From Thermus tengchongensis (GTDB lineage Bacteria > Deinococcota > Deinococci > Deinococcales > Thermaceae): DNA of 64,000 nt. Shown piece after piece: positions 9,418-19,132 of this stretch (position 1 is the stretch's first letter; every line of letters begins with the position of its first letter). The DNA lies in NCBI RefSeq assembly GCF_021462405.1, contig NZ_JAKEDU010000003.1, positions 1 through 64,000 on the forward strand, given 5' to 3'. Below the pieces are notes generated by a model that saw nothing but the letters and a program-made list of their open reading frames with translations, did not search any database and was not told where the DNA came from. The position numbers and the translations under genes are program-made.

Positions 9418-10356
9418 CTAGGCCTCCTTTACGAAGACGCGTCTTATCTTGAGCTTGAAGCCGTCGCCCTCGGCGATGGCCAGAAGCCTTCTTCGGGAAT
9501 CCACCAGGGCCACATAGCCCAGGGCGGGGATGGGCAAGGGTACCCCCTCCAGCACGCGCCGAGCCTCGGTGTGGGAAAGCTCCACCACCGGAAAGGGCAG
9601 GACATCGGTCTCGGGGATGGCCTTTTCCGGGGAAAGCTCGGAAAGCTTTACCGCCCTTTCCAGCCCCACCTTGCCGATACGGGTGCGCACCAGCCCGGAA
9701 AGGAAAGCCTTGGTCTTAAGCCTCTCCCCCAGGTCCCGGGCAAAGGCCCGCACATAGGTGCCCGGGCCCACCACCAAGCGGATCACCGCCGTGGGGTAAG
9801 GGCCCAAGGGCTTGGGAAGCTCCACCTTGCGCCCGCCCTTTTCTGCAAGCCGCCAGCCCTTGGCCGAGGGAGCGATGGGATGGGGTATGGGCTCGGGATC
9901 CAAGGCCAGGAGTTCCACCTCCAGGTACTTTACCGGCCTCGGGCCAAGCTCCAAGGGCTTCCCCTCCCGAGCGGCCTCGTAGGCCCGTTTCCCTCCCACC
10001 TTGATGGCGGAGTAGAGGGGAGGCACCTGCTCCTTGAGCTTCAAAAAGGAAGGGAGAACGGTTTCCAAGTCCTTGCGCTCAAAGCGCACCGGCGCTTCCT
10101 CGCTCACCGGCCCTTCCGCATCCAGGGTGGGGGTGGTGGCCCCGAAGGAAACCCAGGCGATGTACTCCTTGTCCTCCCCCGAAAGGAAGGGAACCAGCTT
10201 GGTGCTCTCGTCGGAAACCAAAAGGAGAAGGCCCGTGGCCAGGGGATCCAGGGTTCCGGTATGCCCCACCCGGCGGGTACCAAGAAGGCGCCTCGCCTCC
10301 TCCACCGCATCGTGGGAGGTGAGGTGGAGGGGCTTATCCACCGCATAGAGGGCCAT
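9418..10356 (-). CDS. truB: tRNA pseudouridine-55 synthase
   Basis: TruB isomerises U55 in the T-loop of tRNAs. The catalytic motif [14 protein letters not shown] with its aspartate is present, as are the [16 protein letters not shown] and [13 protein letters not shown] motifs; the product is 312 aa. The frame stays open upstream, but I chose ATG 10356 because it gives the standard N-terminus [18 protein letters not shown]. The longer form would add a proline/glycine-rich tail with no family match and run into the divergent gene. It faces the crotonase gene across 45 bp. Confidence 0.93.
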   Translation of the reverse strand: MALYAVDKPLHLTSHDAVEEARRLLGTRRVGHTGTLDPLATGLLLLVSDESTKLVPFLSGEDKEYIAWVSFGATTPTLDAEGPVSEEAPVRFERKDLETVLPSFLKLKEQVPPLYSAIKVGGKRAYEAAREGKPLELGPRPVKYLEVELLALDPEPIPHPIAPSAKGWRLAEKGGRKVELPKPLGPYPTAVIRLVVGPGTYVRAFARDLGERLKTKAFLSGLVRTRIGKVGLERAVKLSELSPEKAIPETDVLPFPVVELSHTEARRVLEGVPLPIPALGYVALVDSRRRLLAIAEGDGFKLKIRRVFVKEA

Positions 10357-10401
10357 GCCTAGGGGATTGTACCACCACCCGCCAGGGGAAAGAATGGAGG
10401 C

Positions 10402-11187
10402 ATGGACCTGAAAGGCCGTTACCCCAGCCTTTCCTTCACCTGGCCCCGGCCCGGGGTGCTGGAGATCACCTTGCGGGGGGGAAAACTCAACGCCTTGGGC
10501 CCCGAAGCCCACCGGGACCTGGCCCGCATCTGGCAGGACTTAGGGGAACTCGAGGACGTCAAGGCTGTTCTTTTAAGGGGCGAGGGTGGGATCTTCTCCG
10601 CCGGGGGTTCCTTCGCCCTCATCGAGGAGATGCGCTCCTCCCACCAAGCCTTGATGCGGGTCTTTTGGGAAGCGAGGGAACTGGTGCTCGGGCCCATGAA
10701 CTTCCCCAGGCCGGTGGTGGCTGCGGTGGAAGGGGTGGCGGTGGGGGCGGGGCTGGCCTTGGCCCTGGCGAGCGACGTGGTGGTGGTGGGCAAGAAGGCC
10801 AGGCTTCTGGACGGGCATCTTAGGCTTGGAGTGGCAGCCGGGGACCATGCGGTCCTCCTGTGGCCCCTCCTGGTGGGCATGGCCAAGGCCAAGTACCACC
10901 TCCTCCTCAATGAACCCCTCACCGGGGAAGAAGCGGAAAGGCTGGGCCTGGTGGCCCTGGCGGTGGAGGACGAGAAGGTGTACGAAAGGGCCCTCGAGGT
11001 GGCCATGCGCCTGGCCGAAGGTCCAAAGGAGGCCCTGAGCCTCACCAAGCACGCCCTGAACAACTGGTTCCGCACCTTCGTGCCCCACTTTGAGGTGTCC
11101 TTGGCCCTGGAGTTTTTGGGGTTCCAAGGAGAAGCATTGGAAGAAGGGCTACGGGCGCTTAAGGAAAAGCGCAAACCCCAGTTCTAG
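10402..11187 (+). CDS. Enoyl-CoA hydratase/isomerase (crotonase) family protein
   Basis: The 261-aa product has the crotonase fold signature AAVEGVAVGAGLALALASDVVVV, an oxyanion-hole glycine segment (GEGGIFSAGGSF) and a C-terminal helix set. Where classical enoyl-CoA hydratases carry the two catalytic glutamates, this protein reads LLDGHLRLGVAAGDHAV. Neither Glu is evident there, so it may catalyse another CoA-ester reaction. An ATG at 10402 follows GGAGG closely. It starts a plus-strand run (crotonase, pseudouridine synthase, hpt, transporter, purA) with gaps of 10 bp or less. Confidence 0.8.
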   Translation: MDLKGRYPSLSFTWPRPGVLEITLRGGKLNALGPEAHRDLARIWQDLGELEDVKAVLLRGEGGIFSAGGSFALIEEMRSSHQALMRVFWEARELVLGPMNFPRPVVAAVEGVAVGAGLALALASDVVVVGKKARLLDGHLRLGVAAGDHAVLLWPLLVGMAKAKYHLLLNEPLTGEEAERLGLVALAVEDEKVYERALEVAMRLAEGPKEALSLTKHALNNWFRTFVPHFEVSLALEFLGFQGEALEEGLRALKEKRKPQF

Positions 11188-11188
11188 C

Positions 11189-11899
11189 ATGGAGAAACCC
11201 CTGCGCCTACAAGCCTTCCTGGCCCGCGCCGGCGTGGGAAGCCGCAGGAAGGCGGAGGAGCTCATCCGCCAGGGCCGGGTGCGGGTGAACGGGGAGGTGG
11301 CCCACCTGGGGCAGAAGGTGGGGCTGGGGGACGTGGTGGAGGTGGACGGGAAGCGGGTGGAACTCCCCCAGGAAAGGATCGTCCTGGCCCTGCATAAGCC
11401 TAAAGGCTACACCACCACCCGCTTTGACCCCCATGCCCAGAAGACGGTGTTTGACCTCCTCCCCCCCATCCCCGGCCTCCACCCCGTGGGCCGCCTGGAC
11501 CGGGACTCGGAGGGCCTCCTCCTCTTCACCAACGACGGCGCCCTCACCTTCCGCCTCACCCACCCCCGGCACGGGGTCAAGAAGGTCTACCGGGTCTGGA
11601 CGGAAAGGGGCACCCTGCCGGAAGGGGTCTGCCGCAAGCTCCTCCAGGGGGTGGAGCTGGAAGATGGCCCTGCCCAAGCCCTCGCCTGCCGCCCTGCTCC
11701 CGGGGGGGCCTACCTTACCCTGGCCGAGGGAAGAAAGCGGGAAGTGCGCAGGATGCTGAAGGCGGTGGGCTACCCCGTGCGCCGCCTCCTCAGGGTGCAG
11801 GTGGGTCCCATCCAGCTGGGCCACCTCCCCCCCGGGCGGTGGCGCAGGCTCTCCGAGGAGGAGGTGGCGGCCCTCCTGCGGGAGGGCGGGCTAGAATGA
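11189..11899 (+). CDS. RsuA/RluB-family pseudouridine synthase
   Basis: The 236-aa enzyme has an N-terminal S4 RNA-binding domain (LQAFLARAGVGSRRKAEELIRQGRVRVNG). Its catalytic domain carries the motif PVGRLDRDSEGLLLFTNDG, in which the first Asp is the catalytic residue. RluB/RsuA enzymes modify 23S (2605 region) or 16S (U516) rRNA; which target applies cannot be decided here. A second paralogue lies at 55160. The start ATG 11189 is 1 nt after the crotonase stop; the gene's TGA overlaps the hpt ATG (ATGA), indicating coupling. Confidence 0.88.
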   Translation: MEKPLRLQAFLARAGVGSRRKAEELIRQGRVRVNGEVAHLGQKVGLGDVVEVDGKRVELPQERIVLALHKPKGYTTTRFDPHAQKTVFDLLPPIPGLHPVGRLDRDSEGLLLFTNDGALTFRLTHPRHGVKKVYRVWTERGTLPEGVCRKLLQGVELEDGPAQALACRPAPGGAYLTLAEGRKREVRRMLKAVGYPVRRLLRVQVGPIQLGHLPPGRWRRLSEEEVAALLREGGLE

Positions 11900-12441
11900 A
11901 GGGCATGTTCACCGCGGGAAACGGACCCGTGCAGATCAGCGCCGAGGCCATCGCCCAAAGGGTGCGGGAGCTGGGAGCCCAGATCGCCCAGGACTACCAG
12001 GGCAAAACCCCCCACCTCATCTCCGTCCTGAACGGGGCTTTCATCTTCACCGCCGACCTGGTGCGGGCCATCCCCCTCCCCCTCACCCTAGACTTCATCT
12101 CCATCAGCTCCTACGGCAACGCCTACCGCTCTAGCGGCGAGGTGGAGCTCATCAAGGACCTCCGCCTCCCCATCCACGGCCGGGACGTGATCGTGGTGGA
12201 GGACATCGTGGACACCGGGCTCACCCTTTCCTACCTCCTGGACTACCTCGAGGCCCGCAAGCCCGCCTCCATCCGGGTGGCCGCCCTCCTATCCAAGCCC
12301 TCGAGGCGCCAGGTGGAGGTGCCCATCCACTACCTGGGCTTTGAGATCGAGGACGCCTACGTCTTTGGCTACGGCCTGGACCGGGCCCAGTTTGACCGCA
12401 ACCTGCCCTTCATCACCTCCATCCGCCCGGAGGAAGAGTGA
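11896..12441 (+). CDS. hpt: Hypoxanthine phosphoribosyltransferase
   Basis: A purine salvage enzyme making IMP/GMP from hypoxanthine/guanine and PRPP. The 181-aa product has the PRPP-binding motif VIVVEDIVDTGLTL, the flexible loop SYGNAYRSSGEV and the purine-binding C-terminus (FEIEDAYVFGYGLD). I start it at ATG 11896, which overlaps the previous stop; ATG 11905 (MFTAGNGP) is an equally reasonable start. It overlaps the following transporter start (GTGA) by 4 bp. Its place near purA groups two IMP-centred enzymes. Confidence 0.93.
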   Translation: MKGMFTAGNGPVQISAEAIAQRVRELGAQIAQDYQGKTPHLISVLNGAFIFTADLVRAIPLPLTLDFISISSYGNAYRSSGEVELIKDLRLPIHGRDVIVVEDIVDTGLTLSYLLDYLEARKPASIRVAALLSKPSRRQVEVPIHYLGFEIEDAYVFGYGLDRAQFDRNLPFITSIRPEEE

Positions 12442-13106
12442 GGTACCTGGACCTCCTCACCGCCCTCTTCGCCACGGTGCTCCTCACCTCCAACGTGGCC
12501 TCCACCAAGCTGGTGGTCCTGGGGCCTTTCACCTTTGACGGGGGTACCCTGCTTTTCCCCTTGGCCTACATCTTCGGCGACGTCCTCACCGAGGTCTACG
12601 GCTACCGGAAAAGCCGGCGGGTCATCTGGACGGGCTTTTTCGCCCTCCTTCTCGCCACCCTCACCTTCCAAGCGGTGGCCGCCCTCCCCACCCCACAGGA
12701 CGGGGAAAGCCAGCGCTTTGGGGAGGCCTTCCGCCTCCTCCTGGGCCTCACCCCCCGGATCGTCCTGGGAAGCCTCCTCGCCTATTTCGCGGGGGAGTTC
12801 GCCAACGCCTACGTGCTGGCCAAGCTGAAGGTGCGCACCGGGGGGCGCCACTTCTGGCTCCGCGCCCTCCTCTCCACCCTGGCAGGCCAGGGACTGGACA
12901 CCGGGATCTTCCTCCTGGTGGCCTTCTACGGGGTTTGGCCCCATGAGGTGCTCCTCGCCGTTTTCCTCTCCAACTACGTCTTCAAGGTGGGGGTGGAGGC
13001 CCTCATGCTCCCCGTCACCTACGGGGTGGTGGGCTTCCTGAAGCGGGCCGAGGGTATGGACGCCTACGACCGGGATACCGACTTCAACCCTTTCCGCCTG
13101 GCGTAA
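12438..13106 (+). CDS. Queuosine-precursor transporter family protein (YhhQ, DUF165)
   Basis: This 222-aa protein has about six hydrophobic segments and the DUF165 signatures SNVASTKLV, FPLAYIFGDVLTEVYGYRKSRRVIW and LSTLAGQGLDTGIFLLVAFYG. Family members take up queuosine precursors (preQ0/preQ1) across the inner membrane. It begins with GTG inside the hpt stop codon region. Clustering with purine genes is compatible with transport of a deazapurine, but substrate specificity is inferred from the family only. Confidence 0.85.
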   Translation: MRYLDLLTALFATVLLTSNVASTKLVVLGPFTFDGGTLLFPLAYIFGDVLTEVYGYRKSRRVIWTGFFALLLATLTFQAVAALPTPQDGESQRFGEAFRLLLGLTPRIVLGSLLAYFAGEFANAYVLAKLKVRTGGRHFWLRALLSTLAGQGLDTGIFLLVAFYGVWPHEVLLAVFLSNYVFKVGVEALMLPVTYGVVGFLKRAEGMDAYDRDTDFNPFRLA

Positions 13107-13116
13107 GCTTAAGGGG

Positions 13117-14343
13117 ATGCCGGGAGTCGCCATCATCGGGGCGCAGTGGGGGGACGAGGGCAAGGGCAAGGTGGTGGACGCTTTGGCCCAGGAGGCGGAC
13201 TACGTGATCCGCTACCAAGGGGGGGCCAATGCCGGGCACACCGTGGTGGCCGAGGGCCGGGTCTTCAAGCTGAACCTCCTGCCCTCAGGGGTCATCCACC
13301 CCCATGCGGTGAACGTCCTGGGGGACGGGATGGTAATCGATCCCTTCCGCTTCCAGGAGGAGCTCTCCGCCTTGGAGAAGGAAGGCTTCCGCCCCAAGGT
13401 GCTGGTCTCAGAAAGGGCCCACCTGGTTCTCCCCCACCACAAACACGTGGAAAGCCGCCACAACTTCGTGGGCACCACCGGCCGGGGCATCGGCCCCGCC
13501 TACTCCGACCGGGCGCGCAGGGTGGGCATCCGCGCCGGGGATCTCCTGGACGAGGGGGTCTTGCGGGAGCGGGTGCGCCGCCTCCTCTTGGAAAAGCCCA
13601 ACTCCACCCGGGAGGCGGGCTGGGACACGGAGGAAAAGGCCCTGGCCGATCTCCTAAGGATGCGGGAGATCCTGGCCCCCTTTGTGGCCGACACGGGAAG
13701 CCTCCTGCGGGAGGCCCTGAAGCGGGGCAAGCGGCTTCTCTTTGAGGGGGCCCAGGCCACCCTCCTGGACCTCAACTACGGCACCTACCCCTACGTGACC
13801 AGCTCCCACCCCACGGTGGGGGGCATCCTGGTGGGCACGGGGCTAAACCACAAGGCCATCACCAAGGTCTACGGCGTGGCCAAAGCCTACGCCACCCGGG
13901 TGGGGGAAGGCCCCTTCCCCACCGAACTCCAGGGGGACCTGGCCCACCACCTCCGGGAGAAGGGCGGGGAGTACGGCACCACCACGGGACGCCCCAGGCG
14001 GGTGGGCTGGCTGGACCTGGTGGCCTTGAAGTACGCCTGCGAGGTGAACGGGTTCGACGGCCTGGCCCTCACCAAGCTGGACGTGCTCTCGGGGCTGGAG
14101 AAGGTGAAGGTGGCGGTGGAGTACCTGGACGGGGCTCGGCCGGGGGAAGCGGCCCCCGAGGCGGTGCGCTACGTGGAGCTTCCGGGCTGGGGCGACCTCT
14201 CCGGGGTGCGGAGCCGGGAAGATCTCCCCGCCTCCTTGAGGCGCTACCTGGAGCTCATAGAGGAATACACCGGTGTGCCCGTGGTCCTCTTCTCCACGAG
14301 CCCGAGAAGGGAGGACACCTTCGGGGCGGTGAGCTGGGTCTAA
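13117..14343 (+). CDS. purA: Adenylosuccinate synthetase
   Basis: This enzyme condenses IMP with aspartate using GTP, the first committed step to AMP. The 408-aa product has the P-loop-like GAQWGDEGKGKVVD, the switch RYQGGANAGHT, the IMP-binding HNFVGTTGRGIGPAY and the GTP-binding TKLDVLSGL. The start ATG follows AAGGGG. The stop TAA (14341-14343) is fused to the conserved edge of a strong hairpin. It ends the plus-strand purine-salvage run and is convergent with trpD. Confidence 0.96.
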   Translation: MPGVAIIGAQWGDEGKGKVVDALAQEADYVIRYQGGANAGHTVVAEGRVFKLNLLPSGVIHPHAVNVLGDGMVIDPFRFQEELSALEKEGFRPKVLVSERAHLVLPHHKHVESRHNFVGTTGRGIGPAYSDRARRVGIRAGDLLDEGVLRERVRRLLLEKPNSTREAGWDTEEKALADLLRMREILAPFVADTGSLLREALKRGKRLLFEGAQATLLDLNYGTYPYVTSSHPTVGGILVGTGLNHKAITKVYGVAKAYATRVGEGPFPTELQGDLAHHLREKGGEYGTTTGRPRRVGWLDLVALKYACEVNGFDGLALTKLDVLSGLEKVKVAVEYLDGARPGEAAPEAVRYVELPGWGDLSGVRSREDLPASLRRYLELIEEYTGVPVVLFSTSPRREDTFGAVSWV

Positions 14344-14380
14344 TACCACCCCACCTTGGCTCCGCCAAGGTGGGGGCCCC
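14341..14380. terminator. Hairpin between convergent purA and trpD, stop-codon-linked family
   Basis: Perfect 12-bp arms CCCCACCTTGGC (14349-14360) and GCCAAGGTGGGG (14364-14375) enclose a TCC loop, flanked on the left by TAATACCA (containing the purA stop) and on the right by GGCCCC. There is no long T tract. Position between convergent genes suggests a bidirectional terminator. The frame TAA-n-TACC-stem-GGGGGCCCC matches the hairpin halves of the 104-bp repeats at 28992 and 52361. Confidence 0.65.
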
Positions 14381-14406
14381 GGTCAAGCCCTTCTTCAAAC
14401 CCCCCT

Positions 14407-15396
14407 TTATCCCCTTAAGAAGGCCACGTAGCGCTCCAGGAGCAAGTAGGCCTCCCCCGAGGCCAGGACCTCCTGGGCCAGGCGCACCCCCTCGGCCAGG
14501 GAAGGAACTTTCCCCGCCGCATAGAAACCGGCCCCCGCCGCCAGGGCCACCCCCTGAGCGTGGGGGCCCTTTTCCTCCCCCTTCAGGACCCGCTTGGCCA
14601 GCTCAGCGTTCTCCTGGGGGGAGCCTCCCCGGAGGGCCGCCACGGGGAAGCGGGTCAGGCCCACCGCCTCCGGGGTGAGGGCATAGGCCCCCCGCCCCAC
14701 CTCCACCACCTGGTTCTCCCCCAAGACGAGCTCGTCCGCCCCCTCCCCGTGGACCACCAAGCCCTTAGCCCCCAAGCGCTCCAGGGCCTCGGCCATGGGG
14801 GCAAGCCACCTTGGGCTAAAGACCCCAAGGACATACCGGTCGGCCCCCGCGGGGTTGGTGAGGGGGCCCAGGAGGTTGAAGACGGTGCGGATGCCAAGCT
14901 CCGCCCGCACGGGGGCCACGTGGCGCATGGCCGGGTGGAAGAGGCGGGCGAAGAGAAAGCCAAAGCCCAGCTCCTCAATGGCCTCCCCTACCCGCTCTGG
15001 AGGGGCCTCCAGGTCCACCCCCAGGGCCTCGAGGAGATCCGCCGAGCCCGCTCTTGAGCTTGCCGCCCGGTTCCCGTGCTTGGCCACCGCCACCCCCCCC
15101 GCCGCCGCCACCAGGGCCCCCAAGGTGGAGAGGTTCAAAAGCCCCTGGTGGTCCCCGCCCGTGCCCACGATGTCCAAGAGGGGTCGCCGCCTTACCGGCA
15201 GGGTCCTGGCGGCCTCCCGCATGGCCCTGGCCATGGCGGCGATCTCGGCAGGGGTTTCCCCCCTGAGGGCCATGGCGGTGAGCACCCCCGCCACCCGCAC
15301 CGGGCTCAGTTCCCCCCGCATCATGGCCCCCATGAGGCCAAAGGCTTCCTCCTCCGTGAGCACCTCCCCCAAAAGCGCCTTTTTCACCGCGTCCAT
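14407..15396 (-). CDS. trpD: Anthranilate phosphoribosyltransferase
   Basis: This enzyme transfers phosphoribose from PRPP to anthranilate, the second step of tryptophan synthesis. The 329-aa product shows the PRPP motif DIVGTGGDHQGLLNLST, the glycine-rich KHGNRAASSRAGSADLLEALG and the anthranilate-side HPAMRHVAPVR. It overlaps the end of trpG by 13 bp. It is the last gene of a trpE-trpG-trpD operon; trpC, trpF and trpBA are not in the window. Confidence 0.95.
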   Translation of the reverse strand: MDAVKKALLGEVLTEEEAFGLMGAMMRGELSPVRVAGVLTAMALRGETPAEIAAMARAMREAARTLPVRRRPLLDIVGTGGDHQGLLNLSTLGALVAAAGGVAVAKHGNRAASSRAGSADLLEALGVDLEAPPERVGEAIEELGFGFLFARLFHPAMRHVAPVRAELGIRTVFNLLGPLTNPAGADRYVLGVFSPRWLAPMAEALERLGAKGLVVHGEGADELVLGENQVVEVGRGAYALTPEAVGLTRFPVAALRGGSPQENAELAKRVLKGEEKGPHAQGVALAAGAGFYAAGKVPSLAEGVRLAQEVLASGEAYLLLERYVAFLRG

Positions 15397-15965
15397 GGGT
15401 CCTCCAAGAAGTTCTTGAGGATGAGTTTACCGGCTTCCGTGAGGTAGCTTTCCGGGTGGAACTGCACCCCGTGGGTGGGGTATTGGCGGTGGCGGAAGCC
15501 CATCACCGTACGCCCCCCCGCCTCCTCCACCCAGGCGTTCACCCGGAGGTCTTCCGGCACCTCCTCCACCACCAGGGAGTGGTAGCGGGTGGCGGGGAAG
15601 GGGTTAGGCAGGCCCCGGAAAAGGCCGGTGCCGTCGTGGTGGATCTCGCTCACCTTGCCGTGCATGACGATGGGGGCGGGCACCACCTTACCCCCAAAGG
15701 CCATGCCGATGGCCTGGTGCCCCAGGCAGACCCCCAGGATGGGGTAGCGGGGGGCATACTGGGCGATGAGGGGCAGGGAAAGGCCCGCCTCGAGGGGGGT
15801 GCAGGGCCCAGGGCTTATCAGGATGCGGTCCGGGTCCAAAGCCTCCACCTCCTCCAGCCGGAACTGGTCGTTGCGCCACACCACAGGGCTTGCCCCCAGC
15901 TCCCCCAAATACTGCACCAGGTTGTAGGTGAAGCTGTCGTAGTTGTCGATCACGAGAACCCTCAC
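15384..15965 (-). CDS. trpG: Anthranilate synthase component II (glutamine amidotransferase)
   Basis: This subunit supplies ammonia from glutamine to TrpE. The class I amidotransferase triad is visible: nucleophile Cys in ILGVCLGHQAIG, and His/Glu in VQFHPES. I chose GTG 15965, which gives MRVLVIDNYDSFTYNLVQ (193 aa) and has the Shine-Dalgarno GGGAGG about 8 nt upstream. A GTG nine bases further up at 15974 is in frame but sits on the Shine-Dalgarno. It lies 55 bp after trpE across a hairpin. Confidence 0.93.
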   Translation of the reverse strand: MRVLVIDNYDSFTYNLVQYLGELGASPVVWRNDQFRLEEVEALDPDRILISPGPCTPLEAGLSLPLIAQYAPRYPILGVCLGHQAIGMAFGGKVVPAPIVMHGKVSEIHHDGTGLFRGLPNPFPATRYHSLVVEEVPEDLRVNAWVEEAGGRTVMGFRHRQYPTHGVQFHPESYLTEAGKLILKNFLEDPWTR

Positions 15966-15989
15966 TTCGCCCACCTCCCTTTCCGAGGC

Positions 15990-16020
15990 CCCCGCCCTGG
16001 CGCCAGCCAGGGTGGGGTGG

Positions 16021-16023
<3 letters not shown>
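15990..16023 (-). repeat. Intra-operon hairpin after trpE, stop-codon-linked family
   Basis: Arms CCCCGCCCTGGC (15990-16001) and GCCAGGGTGGGG (16006-16017) enclose a GCCA loop, with one G-T pair. The right edge meets the trpE TGA (16021-16023), and on the other side GGCCTC replaces GGCCCC. The architecture is the same as the elements at 14341, 26648, 28992 and 52361, but here it lies inside an operon. Complete termination would silence trpG and trpD, so a stability or partial-attenuation role is more likely. Confidence 0.5.
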
Positions 16024-17409
<1,386 letters not shown>

Positions 17410-17421
17410 GCCGCTCCTTAC

Positions 17422-17447
17422 AAAAACCCCGGGGCCTAGCCCCGGGG
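17422..17447 (-). terminator. trp attenuator (intrinsic terminator ahead of trpE)
   Basis: On the minus strand 9-bp arms CCCCGGGGC/GCCCCGGGG (17427-17447) with a TAG loop are followed directly by T5 and then the trpE ribosome-binding site. A GC-rich segment further upstream (about 17463-17472, containing CCCCGGGG) can pair with the 5' arm instead, giving the alternative antiterminator fold expected for attenuation. Confidence 0.8.
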
Positions 17448-17473
17448 AAACACGCCCATCCGCCCCCGGGGAC

Positions 17474-17509
17474 CTAACCGGGCCACCAAAGGGCGGGAAG
17501 CGGGCTCAT
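17474..17509 (-). CDS. trpL: trp leader peptide with tandem Trp codons
   Basis: ATG 17509 to TAG 17474 encodes 11 residues, MSPLPALWWPG, with adjacent TGG TGG codons just before the GC-rich segment that can choose between two hairpins. A double-Trp leader directly upstream of a terminator and trpE is the classical ribosome-mediated attenuation arrangement: stalling at Trp codons would free the antiterminator. There is only a weak GGGA upstream, and a -10-like TATTCT six bases before the ATG suggests a leaderless transcript. Confidence 0.8.
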   Translation of the reverse strand: MSPLPALWWPG

Positions 17510-17515
17510 GTTCCC

Positions 17516-17544
17516 AGAATAGCCCAAGCCCCCCCTGGCGTCCA
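17516..17544 (-). promoter_or_regulatory. Probable trp operon promoter
   Basis: On the minus strand a -10 TATTCT (17516-17521) and a -35-like TGGACG (17539-17544) have a 17-bp spacer. The -10 lies six bases before the leader ATG, so transcription would begin at or next to the A of the start codon. The -35 overlaps the loop and 3' arm of the pruA terminator hairpin. Confidence 0.5.
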
Positions 17545-17549
17545 GGGGG
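17531..17549 (-). terminator. Hairpin downstream of pruA
   Basis: Arms CCCCCTGG/CCAGGGGG (8 bp) with a 3-nt loop lie about 20 bp after the pruA stop. There is no U-tract. It is the likely end of the gntR-putA-pruA transcript, immediately before the trp promoter. Confidence 0.5.
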
Positions 17550-17569
17550 AGCCGGGCATCAAGGAAGCC

Positions 17570-19120
17570 TCAGAACCTTTCGGCCACCGTCTTCATCTGC
17601 AGGAAGTGCAAGAGGTAATCAGGCCCCCCGGCCTTGGTGTCGGTGCCGGAGAGGTTGAAGCCGCCGAAGGGCTGGACCCCCACCAGGGCCCCGGTGATCT
17701 TGCGGTTGAAGTAGAGGTTCCCCACGTGGAACTCCCGCCGGGCCCGTTCCAGGTGCTCCCGCTTGCGGGAGTAGACCCCCCCGGTGAGGCCGTAGACGGT
17801 GTTGTTGGCCACCTCGAGGGCCTCGCCAAAATCCCTCACCCGGATCACGGAGAGCACCGGGCCAAAGATCTCCTCCTGGGCGATCTTGGCGGTGGGAGGC
17901 ACCTCGGTGAACACGGTGGGGGCGATGAAGTAGCCCTCCCCTTCCAGGCGCTTTCCCCCAAGAACCAGCTGGCCTTCCCCTTTGCCGATCTCGATGTAGG
18001 AGAGGATCTTCTCCTCCTGGGCCTTGCTGGCCACAGGGCCCAGGTCGGGGTTCTCCTCCGCGGGGCCCACCACCAGCTTGCGAGCCCGCTCCAGAAGGCG
18101 CTCCATCAGGGGCTCAAAGGCTTTTTCCGTGACGATAAGGCGACTCGCCGCCGAGCACTTCTGCCCCTGGAAGCCATAGGCGGAGATGAGGATGCCCTCG
18201 GTGGCGGCGTCCAAATCGGCGGTCTCATCCACAATGATGGCGTCCTTGCCCCCAAGCTCCAGGAAGACCCGCTTGATCCACTTCTGGCCGGGGGCCAGCC
18301 GGGCGGCCGCCTGGTGGATCCAAAGCCCCACCTCGAGGCTCCCCGTGAAGTTGATGAAGCGGGTCTGGGGGTGCTCCACCAAATAGGCCCCCACCTCCCG
18401 CCCCTCCCCGGGCAGGAAGTTCACCACCCCCGGGGGGAAGCCCGCCTCGTGGAAGATCTCAAAGACCTTGGCGGCGATGACCACCGTGTCCTCCGCAGGC
18501 TTGGCCACCACGGTGTTCCCCACGGCCACCGGCCCGGCGATCATCCCGGTGAAGATGGCGATGGGGAAGTTCCAGGGGGCGATGACCACCCCGGCCCCCA
18601 AGGGGATGTAGAAGCTCTCGTTGTCCTCCCCCGGGAAGGGCACCACCTCCACCGAGGGGTACTTGTACTTGAGGGCCTGGCGGGCGTAGTACTCCAGGAA
18701 GTCGATGGCCTCGGCCACCTCGGCGCTGGCCTCGGTCCAGTTCTTCCCGATCTCGTAGACCAGGGTGGCCTCCAGCTCCCGCCTTCTCCTCTTCATGAGG
18801 GCGGCAGCCTTCAAGAGGAGGCGGCTTCGGTCCTCCTGGGGCCAGTCCTTCCAGGTCCTAAAGGCCCGCCAGGCGGCCTCGAGGGCGGCCTCCGCCTCGG
18901 CCCGAGTGGCCTTGGCGGTGCTCCCCACCACCTCGCTGGGAGCCGAGGGGTTGAGGGAGAGGATCCTCTCCCCCGTGTCCACCCAGGCCCCGTCCAGGTA
19001 AAGACCCCAGTGGCGGCCAAACTCGGCCCTGACCCGCTTCAGGGCCTCTTTCATCTCCCGCCGGGCTTCCTCCGTCCCGAAGGTCTCGATGGGCTGGTTG
19101 CGGAAAGGCTCCACGGTCAT
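17570..19120 (-). CDS. pruA: L-glutamate gamma-semialdehyde (1-pyrroline-5-carboxylate) dehydrogenase
   Basis: This enzyme oxidises glutamate semialdehyde/P5C to glutamate with NAD+, the second step of proline catabolism. The 516-aa product, the length known for Thermus P5CDH, has the aldehyde dehydrogenase core: [10 protein letters not shown], the glutamate region [10 protein letters not shown], and the catalytic cysteine in [12 protein letters not shown]. It lies 12 bp after putA, so both enzymes are made together. In Thermus the two activities are separate polypeptides, unlike fused PutA of proteobacteria. Confidence 0.96.
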   Translation of the reverse strand: MTVEPFRNQPIETFGTEEARREMKEALKRVRAEFGRHWGLYLDGAWVDTGERILSLNPSAPSEVVGSTAKATRAEAEAALEAAWRAFRTWKDWPQEDRSRLLLKAAALMKRRRRELEATLVYEIGKNWTEASAEVAEAIDFLEYYARQALKYKYPSVEVVPFPGEDNESFYIPLGAGVVIAPWNFPIAIFTGMIAGPVAVGNTVVAKPAEDTVVIAAKVFEIFHEAGFPPGVVNFLPGEGREVGAYLVEHPQTRFINFTGSLEVGLWIHQAAARLAPGQKWIKRVFLELGGKDAIIVDETADLDAATEGILISAYGFQGQKCSAASRLIVTEKAFEPLMERLLERARKLVVGPAEENPDLGPVASKAQEEKILSYIEIGKGEGQLVLGGKRLEGEGYFIAPTVFTEVPPTAKIAQEEIFGPVLSVIRVRDFGEALEVANNTVYGLTGGVYSRKREHLERARREFHVGNLYFNRKITGALVGVQPFGGFNLSGTDTKAGGPDYLLHFLQMKTVAERF

Positions 19121-19132
19121 GGCTTCCTCCTT

